The translations under genes were made by a program, and so were the position numbers. A stretch of DNA of 64,000 bases from positions 1,116,001 through 1,180,000 of the forward strand of contig CP099652.1 of assembly GCA_024123955.1 (NCBI GenBank), given 5' to 3'. Shown here in pieces: positions 1 through 10,382 of the stretch (positions are counted from its first letter, which is position 1; every line of letters begins with the position of its first letter). The notes beneath the pieces were generated by a model that did not search any database, had not been told where the DNA came from, and was given only the letters and a program-made list of their open reading frames with translations. Origin of the DNA: Oxalobacteraceae bacterium OTU3CINTB1. GTDB taxonomy: Bacteria; Pseudomonadota; Gammaproteobacteria; Burkholderiales; Burkholderiaceae_D.

Positions 1-3000
1 TGCCGTTCTTGAGCACCAGCGTGGACGGCGCGGGGGCCGCCTTCATCGCCGGGCAGCGGCCGGCCAGGCCCTTGACGCAATTGTCGAACTTGATGAAGTT
101 GGCGATCGCCCCGCTGGTCGCCTGCACCTGCGGGTTGAACACGTAGCCGACCGGCATGTAGTACTGCGCGCTGGCGTCGACCGGCACGCTGCCGTTGGGC
201 GAGCCGTAGGTATTGGCGACCAGCAAACGGCCGCTGACCACCGTCAGCGGCGCCTCGACCGAGACGATCTGGGGCGCCGGGGCGGGCGGCGTGGGGCGTT
301 TGGAGGTGACGCCGTCGCTGTCCACGGCGCGGATATAGGTCGTCACCGGCAGCACGTCCTTGGCGCTGAAGAGGAAGCGGGGCATGTTGTCGACCGGCGC
401 CGCCAACTTGCCGACGCCCTTGTCGAAAGCGAAATTGACGCCGGTGGTTAAGGCCCCGTCGGCCGGGCGTATCCAGTCGAGCTGGCCGCCGGCCGTGGCG
501 ACGCTGCCGCCGGCGGCCGTCAGCGCCGACAGCGTCACCGCCTTGGCGTAGGCGCCCGAGTGGTTCAGCGTGAGCGCCGGCGGCGTCGCGCCGTTGTAGG
601 CCAGCACCTTGACGAAGAACGGCTGGCCGGAATGGACGAAGCTGGTCGTGGCCGGGCCGCACGGCCGGGTGGCGTCGCTCAGGCCGGCACAGCTCATGCT
701 GCGGCCCTCGGCCGGGATGGCTGGCGGGGCGACGGAGCCGTCGACCTCCTGGTTGCTCATCAGCACCGTGTCGAAGTGGTCCGGAACGAAGCGGGCCACG
801 GTCAGCGTGCCGGCCGTTTTGAAGGCCTTGTCGGCAAAGCCCATGTAATAGCCGGTGGGGTTGAACAAGGTCACGTCCAGTTTGATCGCGCCGGTGTCGC
901 TGAAGCTCCACAGCCCGGTGGCGTCGTCCAAGCTGGTGTAGACGCCGCCGCTGACGACCTTGAACTTGCCGGCGGTGATCAAGCCGTTCTTGCGGGCGGC
1001 GTCCGGGTTGCCGTTGGCATCGATGTTGGCGATGCCGGAGGTGATCGTGATGCCTTCGGCCGAAGTTTCCTTGCCGAAGTTGGTGGTGACCTTCTTGTCG
1101 CCGTTGACGGCGCTGATCTTGACGATGAAGCCCTCGCTGGCCCTGGCGAACACGCCGTCGGCCGCCATGGTCGCGGTGTTGGCTTTGGTCAGCACGCTGG
1201 TCGCCTCGATCAGGAACTCCTTGGGCGCGGCGATGAAGCTGCTGCTGCCGATGGCGTTGAAGCCGGCGCCGGCGAAGCTGCCGTTGAGATTGATCCTGCC
1301 GACCTCGGCGTATTGCAGCGGCACAGTGGCGTAGCCGTCCTTGTCGAAGGCGAACGGCACGGCGACGGCGGCTTTGCGGCAGTCCAGGCTGGCGCTGCCG
1401 ACCTTGACGTTGACGTCGGCGGCCTTGTCGGCCGCCGGGCTGTCGAACGCGCACGACAGGTCGATGTTGACCGTCTGGTTGGCCACCAGCGGCACGCAGC
1501 TCTGGTTTTGCGCGGAGGCCTTCTTCGCCTGGATGGTGACGGTGGCGCCGCCGGCCATCGACACGTGGTTGCTGGCCGAGATGTCCAGTCCGGTGGTGCC
1601 AAATTTCATCTGGCACTGCAGCGACGGGTCGCTGGTGCTGGTGTTGACGCAGGTGGCGGCGTTGAGCGCGCCCGTGGCCGACAAGGTGGCGGTGCCGGCC
1701 GTGGTCTGCTCGACCGTGGCGCTGGTGGTCTCGCCGCCGCTGAAGCTGAACGATTTGCCGCCCGGCTGCAGCGTGACGGTGGCCGTGCCGGTGTAGTTGG
1801 GGAGCGCGCAGGCGCTGTTGGCGCAGGCGGTGACGGTGACCGGCTGCGGCTGGCAGGTGAGCGCGCTGCCCGGTTGGGTGATGCGGAAATGGTGCACGCC
1901 CGACGGCGGCGGCGCGCCGCAGGTGGGCTTGTAGTTGCTGTCGGCCCGGGTGACGCAGCTGCAGCCCGAGGCGCCGGCGCCGGTGCAGGTGATGGTCTTG
2001 CTGACGCTGGCGCCGTAGTCGAGGAAGATGGCGTTGACCGAGGCGTTGCCGTTGATGTTGTCGCCCGAGGCGTGGGTGGTGACGTTGCGCGCCGACAGGT
2101 CGCCGTTGATGGTGGCGCCCGAGCCGATGTCGATGTCGCCCTTCATCGTGACGTTGCCGTTGACGACGACGTTGGACGCGGCGATCGTCAAGGCGGTGCC
2201 GGTGAGGTTGCCGTTGACGGTGTTGCCGCTGCCGATCGTGAGCGAGGTGCCGGCGTTGATGTCGCCCTTGATGGTGACGCCGGAGGCGTTCAGATCGACC
2301 TTGGGCGAGTCGATCTTGCCGGTGACGCTGGCGCCGCTGCCGACCACCAGCGAGGTGGTGGCGGTGATGTTGCCGACGACAATGGCGTTGGCCGCGCTCA
2401 GTTCGACCGTGGGGGCGTCGATGTCGCCCGCCAGGCTGCTGCCCGAGGCCAAGGTGAAGGCCGAGGCGGAGATGTTACCGCTGATGGTGGAGCTCGAGCC
2501 GGTGGTGACGGCGCCGCTGCGCCCGCCGTTGATGCCGGGGATGCCGGTGATGCCGCCCTTGACGGTGGAGGCCGAGCTCAGGCTGACGGTGCCGCTGGCG
2601 TCGATGCCGCCGTCGATGCGCAGGCTCGAGCCTGCCGTCACCGTTGCCGCCGTCAAGGTGCCGGTGATGGTGGTGCTCGAGCCGAGGTTGGCCAGGCCGC
2701 CGACGGTGACATTGCCGTTGATGCGGGTCGACGGACCGCCGGTGGCGATGGCGGCGGCGGTGACGTTGGCCGTGACGGTCTGGTCGTTCGCGCCGAGTCG
2801 GAAGGTGTCGTCGGCGGCCAACGTGCCGCCCGCCACCTGGGTGTTGTTGGTTTGCAGGCCGCGCAGATCGAGGTCGCCGCTGGCGCGCAAGACGGCGCTG
2901 CCGCTCATCTTCAGTACCTGGGCATAAGTGAAGGACACGTCGGTGCCGACCACCACCGTGTAGCCGCTGGCGATGGTGATGTCGTTGACTTGCGACAGGG

Positions 3001-3187
3001 TGGGGCAGTTGTAGGTGCTGCCGGCGCGCGTGCAGCCGGTGACGTTGCCGCCGTTGAAGTTGTCCTGGGCGGCGTGGGCCGCGAAGGGCGCCAGCCAGAA
3101 CGCGAGCGCCAGCGCCATGGCGGCGCCGGCGCGCCGCAGCGCGGGCGTCGTGAGTAAAACGACAAGCCTGAAGAAATTGAAAGTCAT
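1..3187 (-). CDS. MshQ-like MSHA pilus biogenesis protein (DUF6701 type), 3' end cut by window edge
   Basis: The frame from ATG 3187 stays open to base 1 (over 1060 residues). It starts with a long Sec signal ending near AAHAAQ. About residues 90-370 form a string of short repeats, each a G-S/N-T patch followed by 'I(N)G(N/D)I', for example GSGASVTGKIDSP and GSGNTVNGNLTG; this reads like a bactofilin-type or right-handed beta-helix. Cys-rich linkers (CTGAGASGCSC) follow, then all-beta domains with the wording of MshQ/DUF6701 proteins (TLTVARFVPDHFDT, FNPTGYYMGFADKAFK). MshQ is thought to be a large surface component of MSHA type IV pili. No other msh gene lies in the window; they may lie beyond base 1, which is downstream on this strand. 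Family assignment rests on recalled motifs, but the frame itself is clear. Confidence 0.8.
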   Translation of the reverse strand, partial: MTFNFFRLVVLLTTPALRRAGAAMALALAFWLAPFAAHAAQDNFNGGNVTGCTRAGSTYNCPTLSQVNDITIASGYTVVVGTDVSFTYAQVLKMSGSAVLRASGDLDLRGLQTNNTQVAGGTLAADDTFRLGANDQTVTANVTAAAIATGGPSTRINGNVTVGGLANLGSSTTITGTLTAATVTAGSSLRIDGGIDASGTVSLSSASTVKGGITGIPGINGGRSGAVTTGSSSTISGNISASAFTLASGSSLAGDIDAPTVELSAANAIVVGNITATTSLVVGSGASVTGKIDSPKVDLNASGVTIKGDINAGTSLTIGSGNTVNGNLTGTALTIAASNVVVNGNVTMKGDIDIGSGATINGDLSARNVTTHASGDNINGNASVNAIFLDYGASVSKTITCTGAGASGCSCVTRADSNYKPTCGAPPPSGVHHFRITQPGSALTCQPQPVTVTACANSACALPNYTGTATVTLQPGGKSFSFSGGETTSATVEQTTAGTATLSATGALNAATCVNTSTSDPSLQCQMKFGTTGLDISASNHVSMAGGATVTIQAKKASAQNQSCVPLVANQTVNIDLSCAFDSPAADKAADVNVKVGSASLDCRKAAVAVPFAFDKDGYATVPLQYAEVGRINLNGSFAGAGFNAIGSSSFIAAPKEFLIEATSVLTKANTATMAADGVFARASEGFIVKISAVNGDKKVTTNFGKETSAEGITITSGIANIDANGNPDAARKNGLITAGKFKVVSGGVYTSLDDATGLWSFSDTGAIKLDVTLFNPTGYYMGFADKAFKTAGTLTVARFVPDHFDTVLMSNQEVDGSVAPPAIPAEGRSMSCAGLSDATRPCGPATTSFVHSGQPFFVKVLAYNGATPPALTLNHSGAYAKAVTLSALTAAGGSVATAGGQLDWIRPADGALTTGVNFAFDKGVGKLAAPVDNMPRFLFSAKDVLPVTTYIRAVDSDGVTSKRPTPPAPAPQIVSVEAPLTVVSGRLLVANTYGSPNGSVPVDASAQYYMPVGYVFNPQVQATSGAIANFIKFDNCVKGLAGRCPAMKAAPAPSTLVLKNG

Positions 3188-3253
3188 ACGCCACCCGAAC
3201 ATGCCTGTCAGCATTATAGGGCGTTTCGGGTGTTGCTCTGTGGCATATATCAG

Positions 3254-3276
3254 ACGCCGGCCGGATTGGCCGGCGT
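3254..3276 (-). terminator. GC-rich hairpin between the M28 peptidase and the MshQ-like gene
   Basis: A perfect 9-bp stem (ACGCCGGCC / GGCCGGCGT) with a 5-base GGATT loop lies directly after the stop of the M28 peptidase gene and before the MshQ-like start, both on the minus strand. No long U run follows, so it may be a weak terminator or an mRNA-end stabiliser. Confidence 0.4.
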
Positions 3277-3293
3277 TGTTTGGCCCTTGTCGG

Positions 3294-4916
3294 TTAGCGC
3301 TTGACCTTGCCGAAGGCGTCGCCGGCCTTCCAGGTCTGCATGGCCGGGGCGTTGGCCACCGCGTAGCCCAGGTTGAGGGTGAACTGCGCCTGCTGCACCA
3401 TGCCCGACAAATCCCACTCCGGACGGTACTCGTCGGTGACCTGGTGGTAGTCCTTCTTGAAAGCGACCAGCTTGGCGCGCGACGGTTCGAGGTCTTTGAC
3501 GAAGGTGAAGTGGCCGTCGCCGGAGAACACGGCCGAGCCGACGTTAAAGGCCGGCACGCCGGCCTTGGCAAAATTGAAATGGTCGGCGCGGAAGAAGGCG
3601 CCCGACAGGTCCGGGATGGCCGGCGCCAGGGTCAGGCCCATTTTTTTGGCGACCGCGCCGGCGGCCTCGTACAGGCTGCTGCGCTCGGCGCCGGCGACGC
3701 CGATATCGCTGGTCTTGCCGACGAAGTTCATGCTGTCGAGGTTGAGGTCGGCCGTGGTCTTGTCGAGCGGCCAGGCCGGGTTTTGCACGTAGGCGGCGCT
3801 GCCCAGCAGGCCCTGTTCCTCGGCCGCCGGCCACAGGAAGATCTGGGTGCGCCTGGCCGGGTGCTTGACCGCCTCGGCGGCCATGACCAGCAGCGCGGCG
3901 GTGCCGGATGCGTTGTCGATGGCGCCGTTATAGGTATGGTCGGTCTTGTCGTCGCGGCGCACGCCCTCGTCGATGCCCAGGTGGTCCCAGTGGGCCGAAT
4001 AGATCACCGCCTGTTCCTTCAGCTTGGCGTCGGTGCCCGGGACGATGCCGGCGACGTTGAACTGCTCGATCTGGCGCACGGCGCTGCGCACCTCGGCGTG
4101 GACCTTGATGTTGAGGTCGACCGGCGTGAAGTCGCGCCGCTCGGCCTTGGCGCGCAGCGCGTCCAGGTCGAAGCCGGCGGCGGCGAACAGCGCCCGCGCG
4201 GTGTCCTCCTGCAGCCAGCCCTCGACCGGGTTGCCCTTGCCGGCCAGGTGGAAGCGCTCGTGGCCAAAGCCGTTGGCCGGCACGCTCCACGGGTAGGAGG
4301 CCGATGGCGTGGTGTGGATCAGCAGCGCGCCGGCGGCGCCGCGCCGCACCGCCTCCTCGAACTTGTACAGCCAGCGGCCGTAGTAGGTGTAGGCCTTGCC
4401 GGCGAAGCGGTTGGGCTCCTCGGCGGTCGGCTGCGGGTCGTTGACCATCATGACCAGGATCTTGCCCTTCATGTCGACGCCCTTGTAGTCGTCCCAATTT
4501 TCCTCCGGCGCGCTGGCGCCGTAGCCGACGAACACCAGCGGCGCGTCGACGGTGACGTCCTGTTTGCCGCTCATGGTGCCGAAGACGATCTCGGTGCCGG
4601 TCTTGGGGGCGATGGTCTTGCCGCCGGCGTCGAAGCGCACCAGGCTCCCGGGCAGCAGCTTGGTGCCCTCGATCTTGACGGACTGGCGGTAGCCGCCGCC
4701 GGCCAGCGGTTTGAGGCCAATGATGGCGGCCTGCGTCTCCAGGTAGCGCACCGTCAGGTCGCCGCCGCGCTGGCCGGTGCCGCGCCCTTCGAACAGGTCG
4801 TCGGCCAGGAAGGACAGGTGGGCGCGCAGCGGCGCCTCGGCGACGACGGGTTGTTGGGCGTGTGCCTGAAAGGCGATGCCGGCGGCGAGGGCTAACACTG
4901 TGAGACGCATGTTCAT
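3294..4916 (-). CDS. Secreted M28-family zinc metallopeptidase with PA domain
   Basis: 540 aa with a Sec signal (MNMRLTVLALAAGIAFQAHA). A PA-type insert lies around residues 110-240 (APLVFVGYGASAPEENWDDY). The M28 di-zinc site is complete: H309 in SAHWDH, D334 in AIDNASG, E366/E367 in PAAEEQG, D394 in NLDSMN and H491 in DYHQVTDE. Family members are aminopeptidases or related exopeptidases acting in the periplasm or outside the cell; the substrate cannot be read from sequence. The gene stands alone, divergent from the acid-shock-like peptide genes. The start is the first ATG of the signal peptide. Confidence 0.9.
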   Translation of the reverse strand: MNMRLTVLALAAGIAFQAHAQQPVVAEAPLRAHLSFLADDLFEGRGTGQRGGDLTVRYLETQAAIIGLKPLAGGGYRQSVKIEGTKLLPGSLVRFDAGGKTIAPKTGTEIVFGTMSGKQDVTVDAPLVFVGYGASAPEENWDDYKGVDMKGKILVMMVNDPQPTAEEPNRFAGKAYTYYGRWLYKFEEAVRRGAAGALLIHTTPSASYPWSVPANGFGHERFHLAGKGNPVEGWLQEDTARALFAAAGFDLDALRAKAERRDFTPVDLNIKVHAEVRSAVRQIEQFNVAGIVPGTDAKLKEQAVIYSAHWDHLGIDEGVRRDDKTDHTYNGAIDNASGTAALLVMAAEAVKHPARRTQIFLWPAAEEQGLLGSAAYVQNPAWPLDKTTADLNLDSMNFVGKTSDIGVAGAERSSLYEAAGAVAKKMGLTLAPAIPDLSGAFFRADHFNFAKAGVPAFNVGSAVFSGDGHFTFVKDLEPSRAKLVAFKKDYHQVTDEYRPEWDLSGMVQQAQFTLNLGYAVANAPAMQTWKAGDAFGKVKR

Positions 4917-4973
4917 TCCTAGGTTGTGGTTATCTTGCTGACGCGGGACATCTTACTGGATTTTCGACCGTTT

Positions 4974-5008
4974 GTAAGCGAGTGTAAGAGTCGGTAAGAG
5001 GTTGTAAG
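4974..5008. promoter_or_regulatory. Four GTAAG direct repeats at exact 10-bp spacing (candidate OmpR-family regulator site)
   Basis: GTAAG begins at 4974, 4984, 4994 and 5004, one helical turn apart. Tandem short repeats on one face of the helix are typical of OmpR/CpxR/RstA-type response regulators (CpxR box: GTAAA-N5-GTAAA). The site lies about 90 bp before the Asr-like gene at 5099 and about 60 bp before the divergent M28 peptidase start, so it could serve either. Confidence 0.5.
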
Positions 5009-5098
5009 GGCGGTCAACTCATCGGTGGCGCCGGCCGTTTTCTGCTCATGCGACACGGGATGGTCCCGCTGCCCAAAACCAGAAAAAGGAAACACATC

Positions 5099-5377
5099 AT
5101 GACCAAAATTATCGCTTCCCTGATCGCCGGCCTGTTCGCCACCGCAGCATTCGCCCAGACGCCAGCCGCCGCGCCAGCCGCGCCTGAAGCCAAACCGGCC
5201 GTCGCCGCCGAAGCGAAGACCACGACCAAGACCGAAGTGAAGAGCGAAGTTAAAACCGACAAGCACGGCGCCCGCAAGGTCAAAACGGTCAAGGAAACCA
5301 AAGAATCCAAAGTCGCAGCCCCCGCCACCGAGACGGTGACCAAGGTTGAAACGAAAGAAGTAGCAGTGAAGAAGTAA
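5099..5377 (+). CDS. Small secreted Ala/Lys/Thr-rich protein, acid-shock (Asr)-like
   Basis: 92 aa. The signal peptide (MTKIIASLIAGLFATAAFAQ) is followed by a low-complexity, very polar tail rich in Ala, Lys, Thr, Glu and Val. The ATG at 5099 is chosen because AAAAAGGA lies just upstream and the signal peptide begins there; an upstream in-frame ATG at 5048 would add a Lys/Arg tail with no purpose. Composition resembles periplasmic acid-shock protein Asr, and the signal peptide is close to that of the gene at 5442, so the two look like paralogs. Function is inferred from composition only. Confidence 0.7.
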   Translation: MTKIIASLIAGLFATAAFAQTPAAAPAAPEAKPAVAAEAKTTTKTEVKSEVKTDKHGARKVKTVKETKESKVAAPATETVTKVETKEVAVKK

Positions 5378-5441
5378 AAAAAAGGGTCAGTTTTACTAAA
5401 ATAATTTAAATAATTTATATCGTTTTAAAAGGATCTATATC

Positions 5442-5720
5442 ATGAAGAAGATTATCGCTACCCTGGCCGTCACCTTGTTCGCCGGCGCTGCTTTCGCCCA
5501 GGCTCCTGCAACGCCAGCCACGCCGGCGACGCCTGCTAGCCCGGCAACGGCAACCGCCGCGACGCCGGCCGCACCAGCGGCGCCGCATGAGCACACCGCC
5601 GCGAAGAAAACGCATCACAAGAAGGCCAAGGCTGAAAAAGAAGCCAAGCCTGCAGCTGCGGAGCCGGCGACCCCGGCGACCCCGGCAACCCCGGCAACCC
5701 CGGCAACGCCAGCCAAGTAA
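5442..5720 (+). CDS. Small secreted PAT-repeat protein with His/Lys core, Asr-like
   Basis: 92 aa. The signal peptide (MKKIIATLAVTLFAGAAFAQ) is followed by P-A-T tripeptide repeats at both ends around a basic, His-rich centre (HEHTAAKKTHHKKAKAEK). That centre is very like E. coli Asr, a periplasmic acid-shock protein rich in KTHHKK-type blocks. The 3' PAT repeats are near-identical at DNA level (5670-5716), so copy number may vary. RBS AAAAGGA precedes ATG 5442. It follows the 5099 gene by 64 bp of AT-rich DNA that could hold its own promoter, and is closed by the terminator at 5793. Confidence 0.7.
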   Translation: MKKIIATLAVTLFAGAAFAQAPATPATPATPASPATATAATPAAPAAPHEHTAAKKTHHKKAKAEKEAKPAAAEPATPATPATPATPATPAK

Positions 5721-5792
5721 TCCAGTCGTAAGCTTCACCAGCTGGCGCACGACGTGCCGCCCCGGACCTTCGGCCTGGGCGGCGCAAGAAAA

Positions 5793-5828
5793 AAGAGAGA
5801 CGGGATACGACCCGCCTCTCTTTTTTTG
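5793..5828 (+). terminator. Rho-independent terminator after the Asr-like pair
   Basis: The stem AGAGAGACGGG / CCCGCCTCTCT (one mismatch) is followed by seven T. It abuts the 3' end of the convergent gene at 5829 and may act in both directions. Confidence 0.8.
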
Positions 5829-6443
5829 TTAGTACGCAGTGTCCTCAACACGGTAGCGAAATTTGCGCCGCTCCGGCAAATCCCATCCGGGATCGAAGTC
5901 CTCTTTTTTTACCGGAACTGTTCGAGTTGGATTCGCAGCGGGGGCATCTGGCGGCAGAGCGGTAGGAGCGTACTCGGGAATGTTTGGTTTCGCAGTTGAC
6001 GCCAGGTCTCGATTCATATTCTCTTGCGCCAGTTCTTCGCGTAGTAGTCCCGCCATCTTGTACTGCTTGTCGCCGGGACGGCGTACCGATAAATCGAACC
6101 ATGCGTTGCGCGCAGTGCGGGCGAAATGCCGCGCGAACTGGTTGGGTGAGACGGACTGGCCGTCGTGAATGATTTTGTCGCCTTCGACGCGGGCGTAGTT
6201 ATGCTCGCCATAGCTCCACGAACGCAGAATCGTCCCTTCGGGCAGGAAAAGCGTTTTCCATTGATAGCCTCGAATGCCGATCCGATCAGCATTGGGAGGC
6301 AGTTCGTTTTTGGAATCGAGCCAGAACTCTAGCGCGATATTGAGCGCCTCCGAGACATCATGCGAGTCACTGCGCATGCGCAAATACTCGATCAGTCGGA
6401 GCAGGGTGGGGGTAGAGAGCTGCGCGGCCACTGTGGTAAACAT
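5829..6443 (-). CDS. Unrecognised protein, paralog of 44282-44749 (conserved RGxQWK / FLPEGT core)
   Basis: 204 aa, family not recognised. Residues ~10-45 look like a short helical N-terminal module (LIEYLRMRSDSHDVSEALN). Residues ~57-135 share a core with the second copy: IRG(Y/F)QWK, FLPEGTxLR, A-V-GD-I, (S/T)P..FA and RNAW..R.PG. The pattern 'L..GT.L......A.V..D.I......SP..A......NAW' recalls the RAMA-type fold found in DNA-modification-linked proteins; this is inference. The C-terminus is a proline-rich tail. RBS GAGGAG lies 8 bases before the ATG. The start codon sits inside a long inverted repeat (see 6431-6561). Codon use is less GC-biased than in neighbours, which suggests acquisition. 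Confidence 0.6.
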   Translation of the reverse strand: MFTTVAAQLSTPTLLRLIEYLRMRSDSHDVSEALNIALEFWLDSKNELPPNADRIGIRGYQWKTLFLPEGTILRSWSYGEHNYARVEGDKIIHDGQSVSPNQFARHFARTARNAWFDLSVRRPGDKQYKMAGLLREELAQENMNRDLASTAKPNIPEYAPTALPPDAPAANPTRTVPVKKEDFDPGWDLPERRKFRYRVEDTAY

Positions 6444-6561
6444 TCGTTTTTCTCCTCTCTTTTCTTCTCTTCTCCTCTATTTAGATCGCTAATCTTAAAA
6501 AGAGTTCAAAGAAGAGAAATAGAGAAGAAAAGAGAAGTCTAAAGAGAGGGTTTACCACAGG
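6431..6561. repeat. Imperfect inverted repeat across the start of the 5829-6443 gene
   Basis: CTGTGGTAAAC (6431-6441) recurs inverted as GTTTACCACAG (6550-6560). Inside these, polypyrimidine (TCTCTTTTCTTCTCTT, ~6456) is mirrored by polypurine (AGAGAAGAAAAGAGAAG, 6521-6537). The outer left arm contains the first codons of the gene. GTCTAA also occurs at 6537, the motif that is clustered around the paralog at 44 kb. Confidence 0.6.
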
Positions 6562-6602
6562 GCGCCGTACAGGGTAGCCCACCCCGCCGCGCCACGGCAT
6601 TT

Positions 6603-7598
6603 TTAGCGGTTAAGCTCTTCGAGCAAGGCGCGGTGGAACGCGGCCGGATCTTCCATCTGCGGCGCGTGGCCCATGCCTTTGAATTCCACCAGATGGCCGT
6701 TCGGGATTTGCTTGACCGCCTGCTTGCCCAACACCTCGTACTTGCCGATTTGGGCCTTGACGGCCGGCGGCGCGATGTCGCTGCCGATGGCGGTGGTGTC
6801 GGCGTCGCCGATCATCAGCGACGTCGGCACCTTCAGCAGCGGGAATTCATAGACCACCGGCTGCGTATAGATCATGTCGTAGATCAGCGCCGAGTTCCAG
6901 GCCACGATCTTCTTGCCCGGTCCCGCGTTCATCCCGGCCAGCATATCGACCCAGCGCTCGTACTCCGGCTTCCAGCGGCCGACGTAGTAGGTCGACTTCT
7001 CGTAGGCGCGCACGCTGTCGGCCGTCATCTTCAATTCGCGCTCGTACCACTGATCGACGCTGCGCGCCGGCACGCCCAGCGCCTTCCAGTCTTCCAACCC
7101 GATCGGATTGACCATCACCAGCCGCGACACCGCCTCCGGATACATCAGCGCGTAGCGCGTGGCCAGCATGCCGCCGGTCGAGTGGCCGATGATGGCGGCC
7201 TGTTTGACGCCGATGCTCTTTAATAGCGCCCCGGTGTTGGCGGCCAGCTGCTGGAAGGTGTATTGATAGTGTTCCGGCTTGGTCGAGGCGCAGAATCCGA
7301 TCTGGTCGGGCGCCACCACGCGGTAGCCGGCCGCGCTCAGGGCGGTGATGGTCTGCTCCCAGGTCGCGCCGCAGAAGTTCTTGCCGTGCATGAGGACCGC
7401 CGTCTTGCCGTTGGCCTTGGCCGTTGGCGCCACGTCCATGTACGCCATTTGCAGCTCTTTGCCTTGCGATGTGAAAGCGTAGTACCGCAGCTTGTGCGGA
7501 TAGGCGAAGCCTTCGAGCTGCGGCCCATAGGTGGCGGCGAGGGCGGGGGCGCTCGCAACGACGGTGGCGGCCAGGATGGCGGAGCGGATCGGGTGCAT
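6603..7598 (-). CDS. Secreted alpha/beta hydrolase
   Basis: 331 aa from ATG 7598, which begins a Sec signal (MHPIRSAILAATVVASAPALAA) preceded by CTGGAGA. The upstream ATG at 7655 lacks a signal and is less likely. Fold marks: oxyanion strand HGKNFCGATW, nucleophile elbow GHSTGGM, Asp in MIGDADTTA and His in GMGHAPQ. Family members hydrolyse esters, epoxides or halides; the substrate is unknown. The gene is monocistronic and divergent from the helicase gene. Confidence 0.85.
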   Translation of the reverse strand: MHPIRSAILAATVVASAPALAATYGPQLEGFAYPHKLRYYAFTSQGKELQMAYMDVAPTAKANGKTAVLMHGKNFCGATWEQTITALSAAGYRVVAPDQIGFCASTKPEHYQYTFQQLAANTGALLKSIGVKQAAIIGHSTGGMLATRYALMYPEAVSRLVMVNPIGLEDWKALGVPARSVDQWYERELKMTADSVRAYEKSTYYVGRWKPEYERWVDMLAGMNAGPGKKIVAWNSALIYDMIYTQPVVYEFPLLKVPTSLMIGDADTTAIGSDIAPPAVKAQIGKYEVLGKQAVKQIPNGHLVEFKGMGHAPQMEDPAAFHRALLEELNR

Positions 7599-7797
7599 GG
7601 CATTCTCCAGGGGCGGGGGAGCGGCCAATATAGGGCGCGCACGATAGGACGGCAATCGGGAACGCCGTGACCACCCTTAATTTGCCCTTAAAACGGGCGA
7701 TTTCACGCAAAAAAAGGCTGAAACCGGCGAGACAGAGTAAACTACGCCCAAATTTCTTTCGCAATTAGGCGATTCGAACATACTTGTGAGTGACGCC

Positions 7798-10092
<2,295 letters not shown>

Positions 10093-10110
10093 GCATCTTC
10101 CGCATCAAGA

Positions 10111-10134
10111 ACGGGGCCGAAAGGCCCCGTTTTC
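10111..10134 (+). terminator. Terminator after the DEAD-box helicase gene
   Basis: Perfect stem ACGGGGCC / GGCCCCGT with a GAAA tetraloop and a short T run, 18 bases after the stop codon. Confidence 0.85.
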
Positions 10135-10159
10135 CGTTGTTCATCCCATTGCGTGTTGT

Positions 10160-10207
10160 TGCACAGACAAGGTGCGCGCATCTGTTGCGTTGCACCAAAA
10201 CAAAGCT
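10160..10207 (+). promoter_or_regulatory. Candidate NtrC enhancer: one full site and one half site
   Basis: TGCACAGACAAGGTGCG (10160-10176) matches the NtrC pattern TGCAC-N6-GGTGC. A second TGCACCA-type half site starts at 10191. If +1 is near 10310, set by the sigma-54 element, the centres fall near -142 and -111, almost the arrangement at E. coli glnAp2 (-140 and -108). Confidence 0.55.
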
Positions 10208-10283
10208 TGACGTGCCGCAAACACCACTCCCTGAAAACCCCGCATGAATCACTCTCATAGGAGAAGCTGCCTTTCGGCAAGGC

Positions 10284-10299
10284 TGGCCCGCTTATTGCA
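10284..10299 (+). promoter_or_regulatory. Sigma-54 (RpoN)-type promoter upstream of the TnsB-like gene
   Basis: TGGCCCGCTTATTGCA fits TGGCACG-N4-TTGCW with one change in the -24 block. It is followed at 10301-10314 by the near-palindrome ATGTGATAGCACAT over the expected start site, then a leader hairpin (GGCGC...GCGCC, ~10325-10345) before the 43-aa ORF. Confidence 0.65.
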
Positions 10300-10382
10300 T
10301 ATGTGATAGCACATCCCTATAAAAGGCGCGCCCGCCGAGGCGCCTCAACCTGGAGACAAGTCGTTTAGATCGGAGCATTGAG

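Noticed and set aside
560..3157. Open frame of 865 codons on the plus strand
   Set aside because: It is antisense to the MshQ-like gene, which has a signal peptide and recognisable domains; the plus frame gives low-complexity Gly/Ala/Val/Arg text typical of GC-rich shadows.
5670..5716. Possible microsatellite or CRISPR-like repeat
   Set aside because: It is the in-frame PAT-coding tract of the Asr-like gene.
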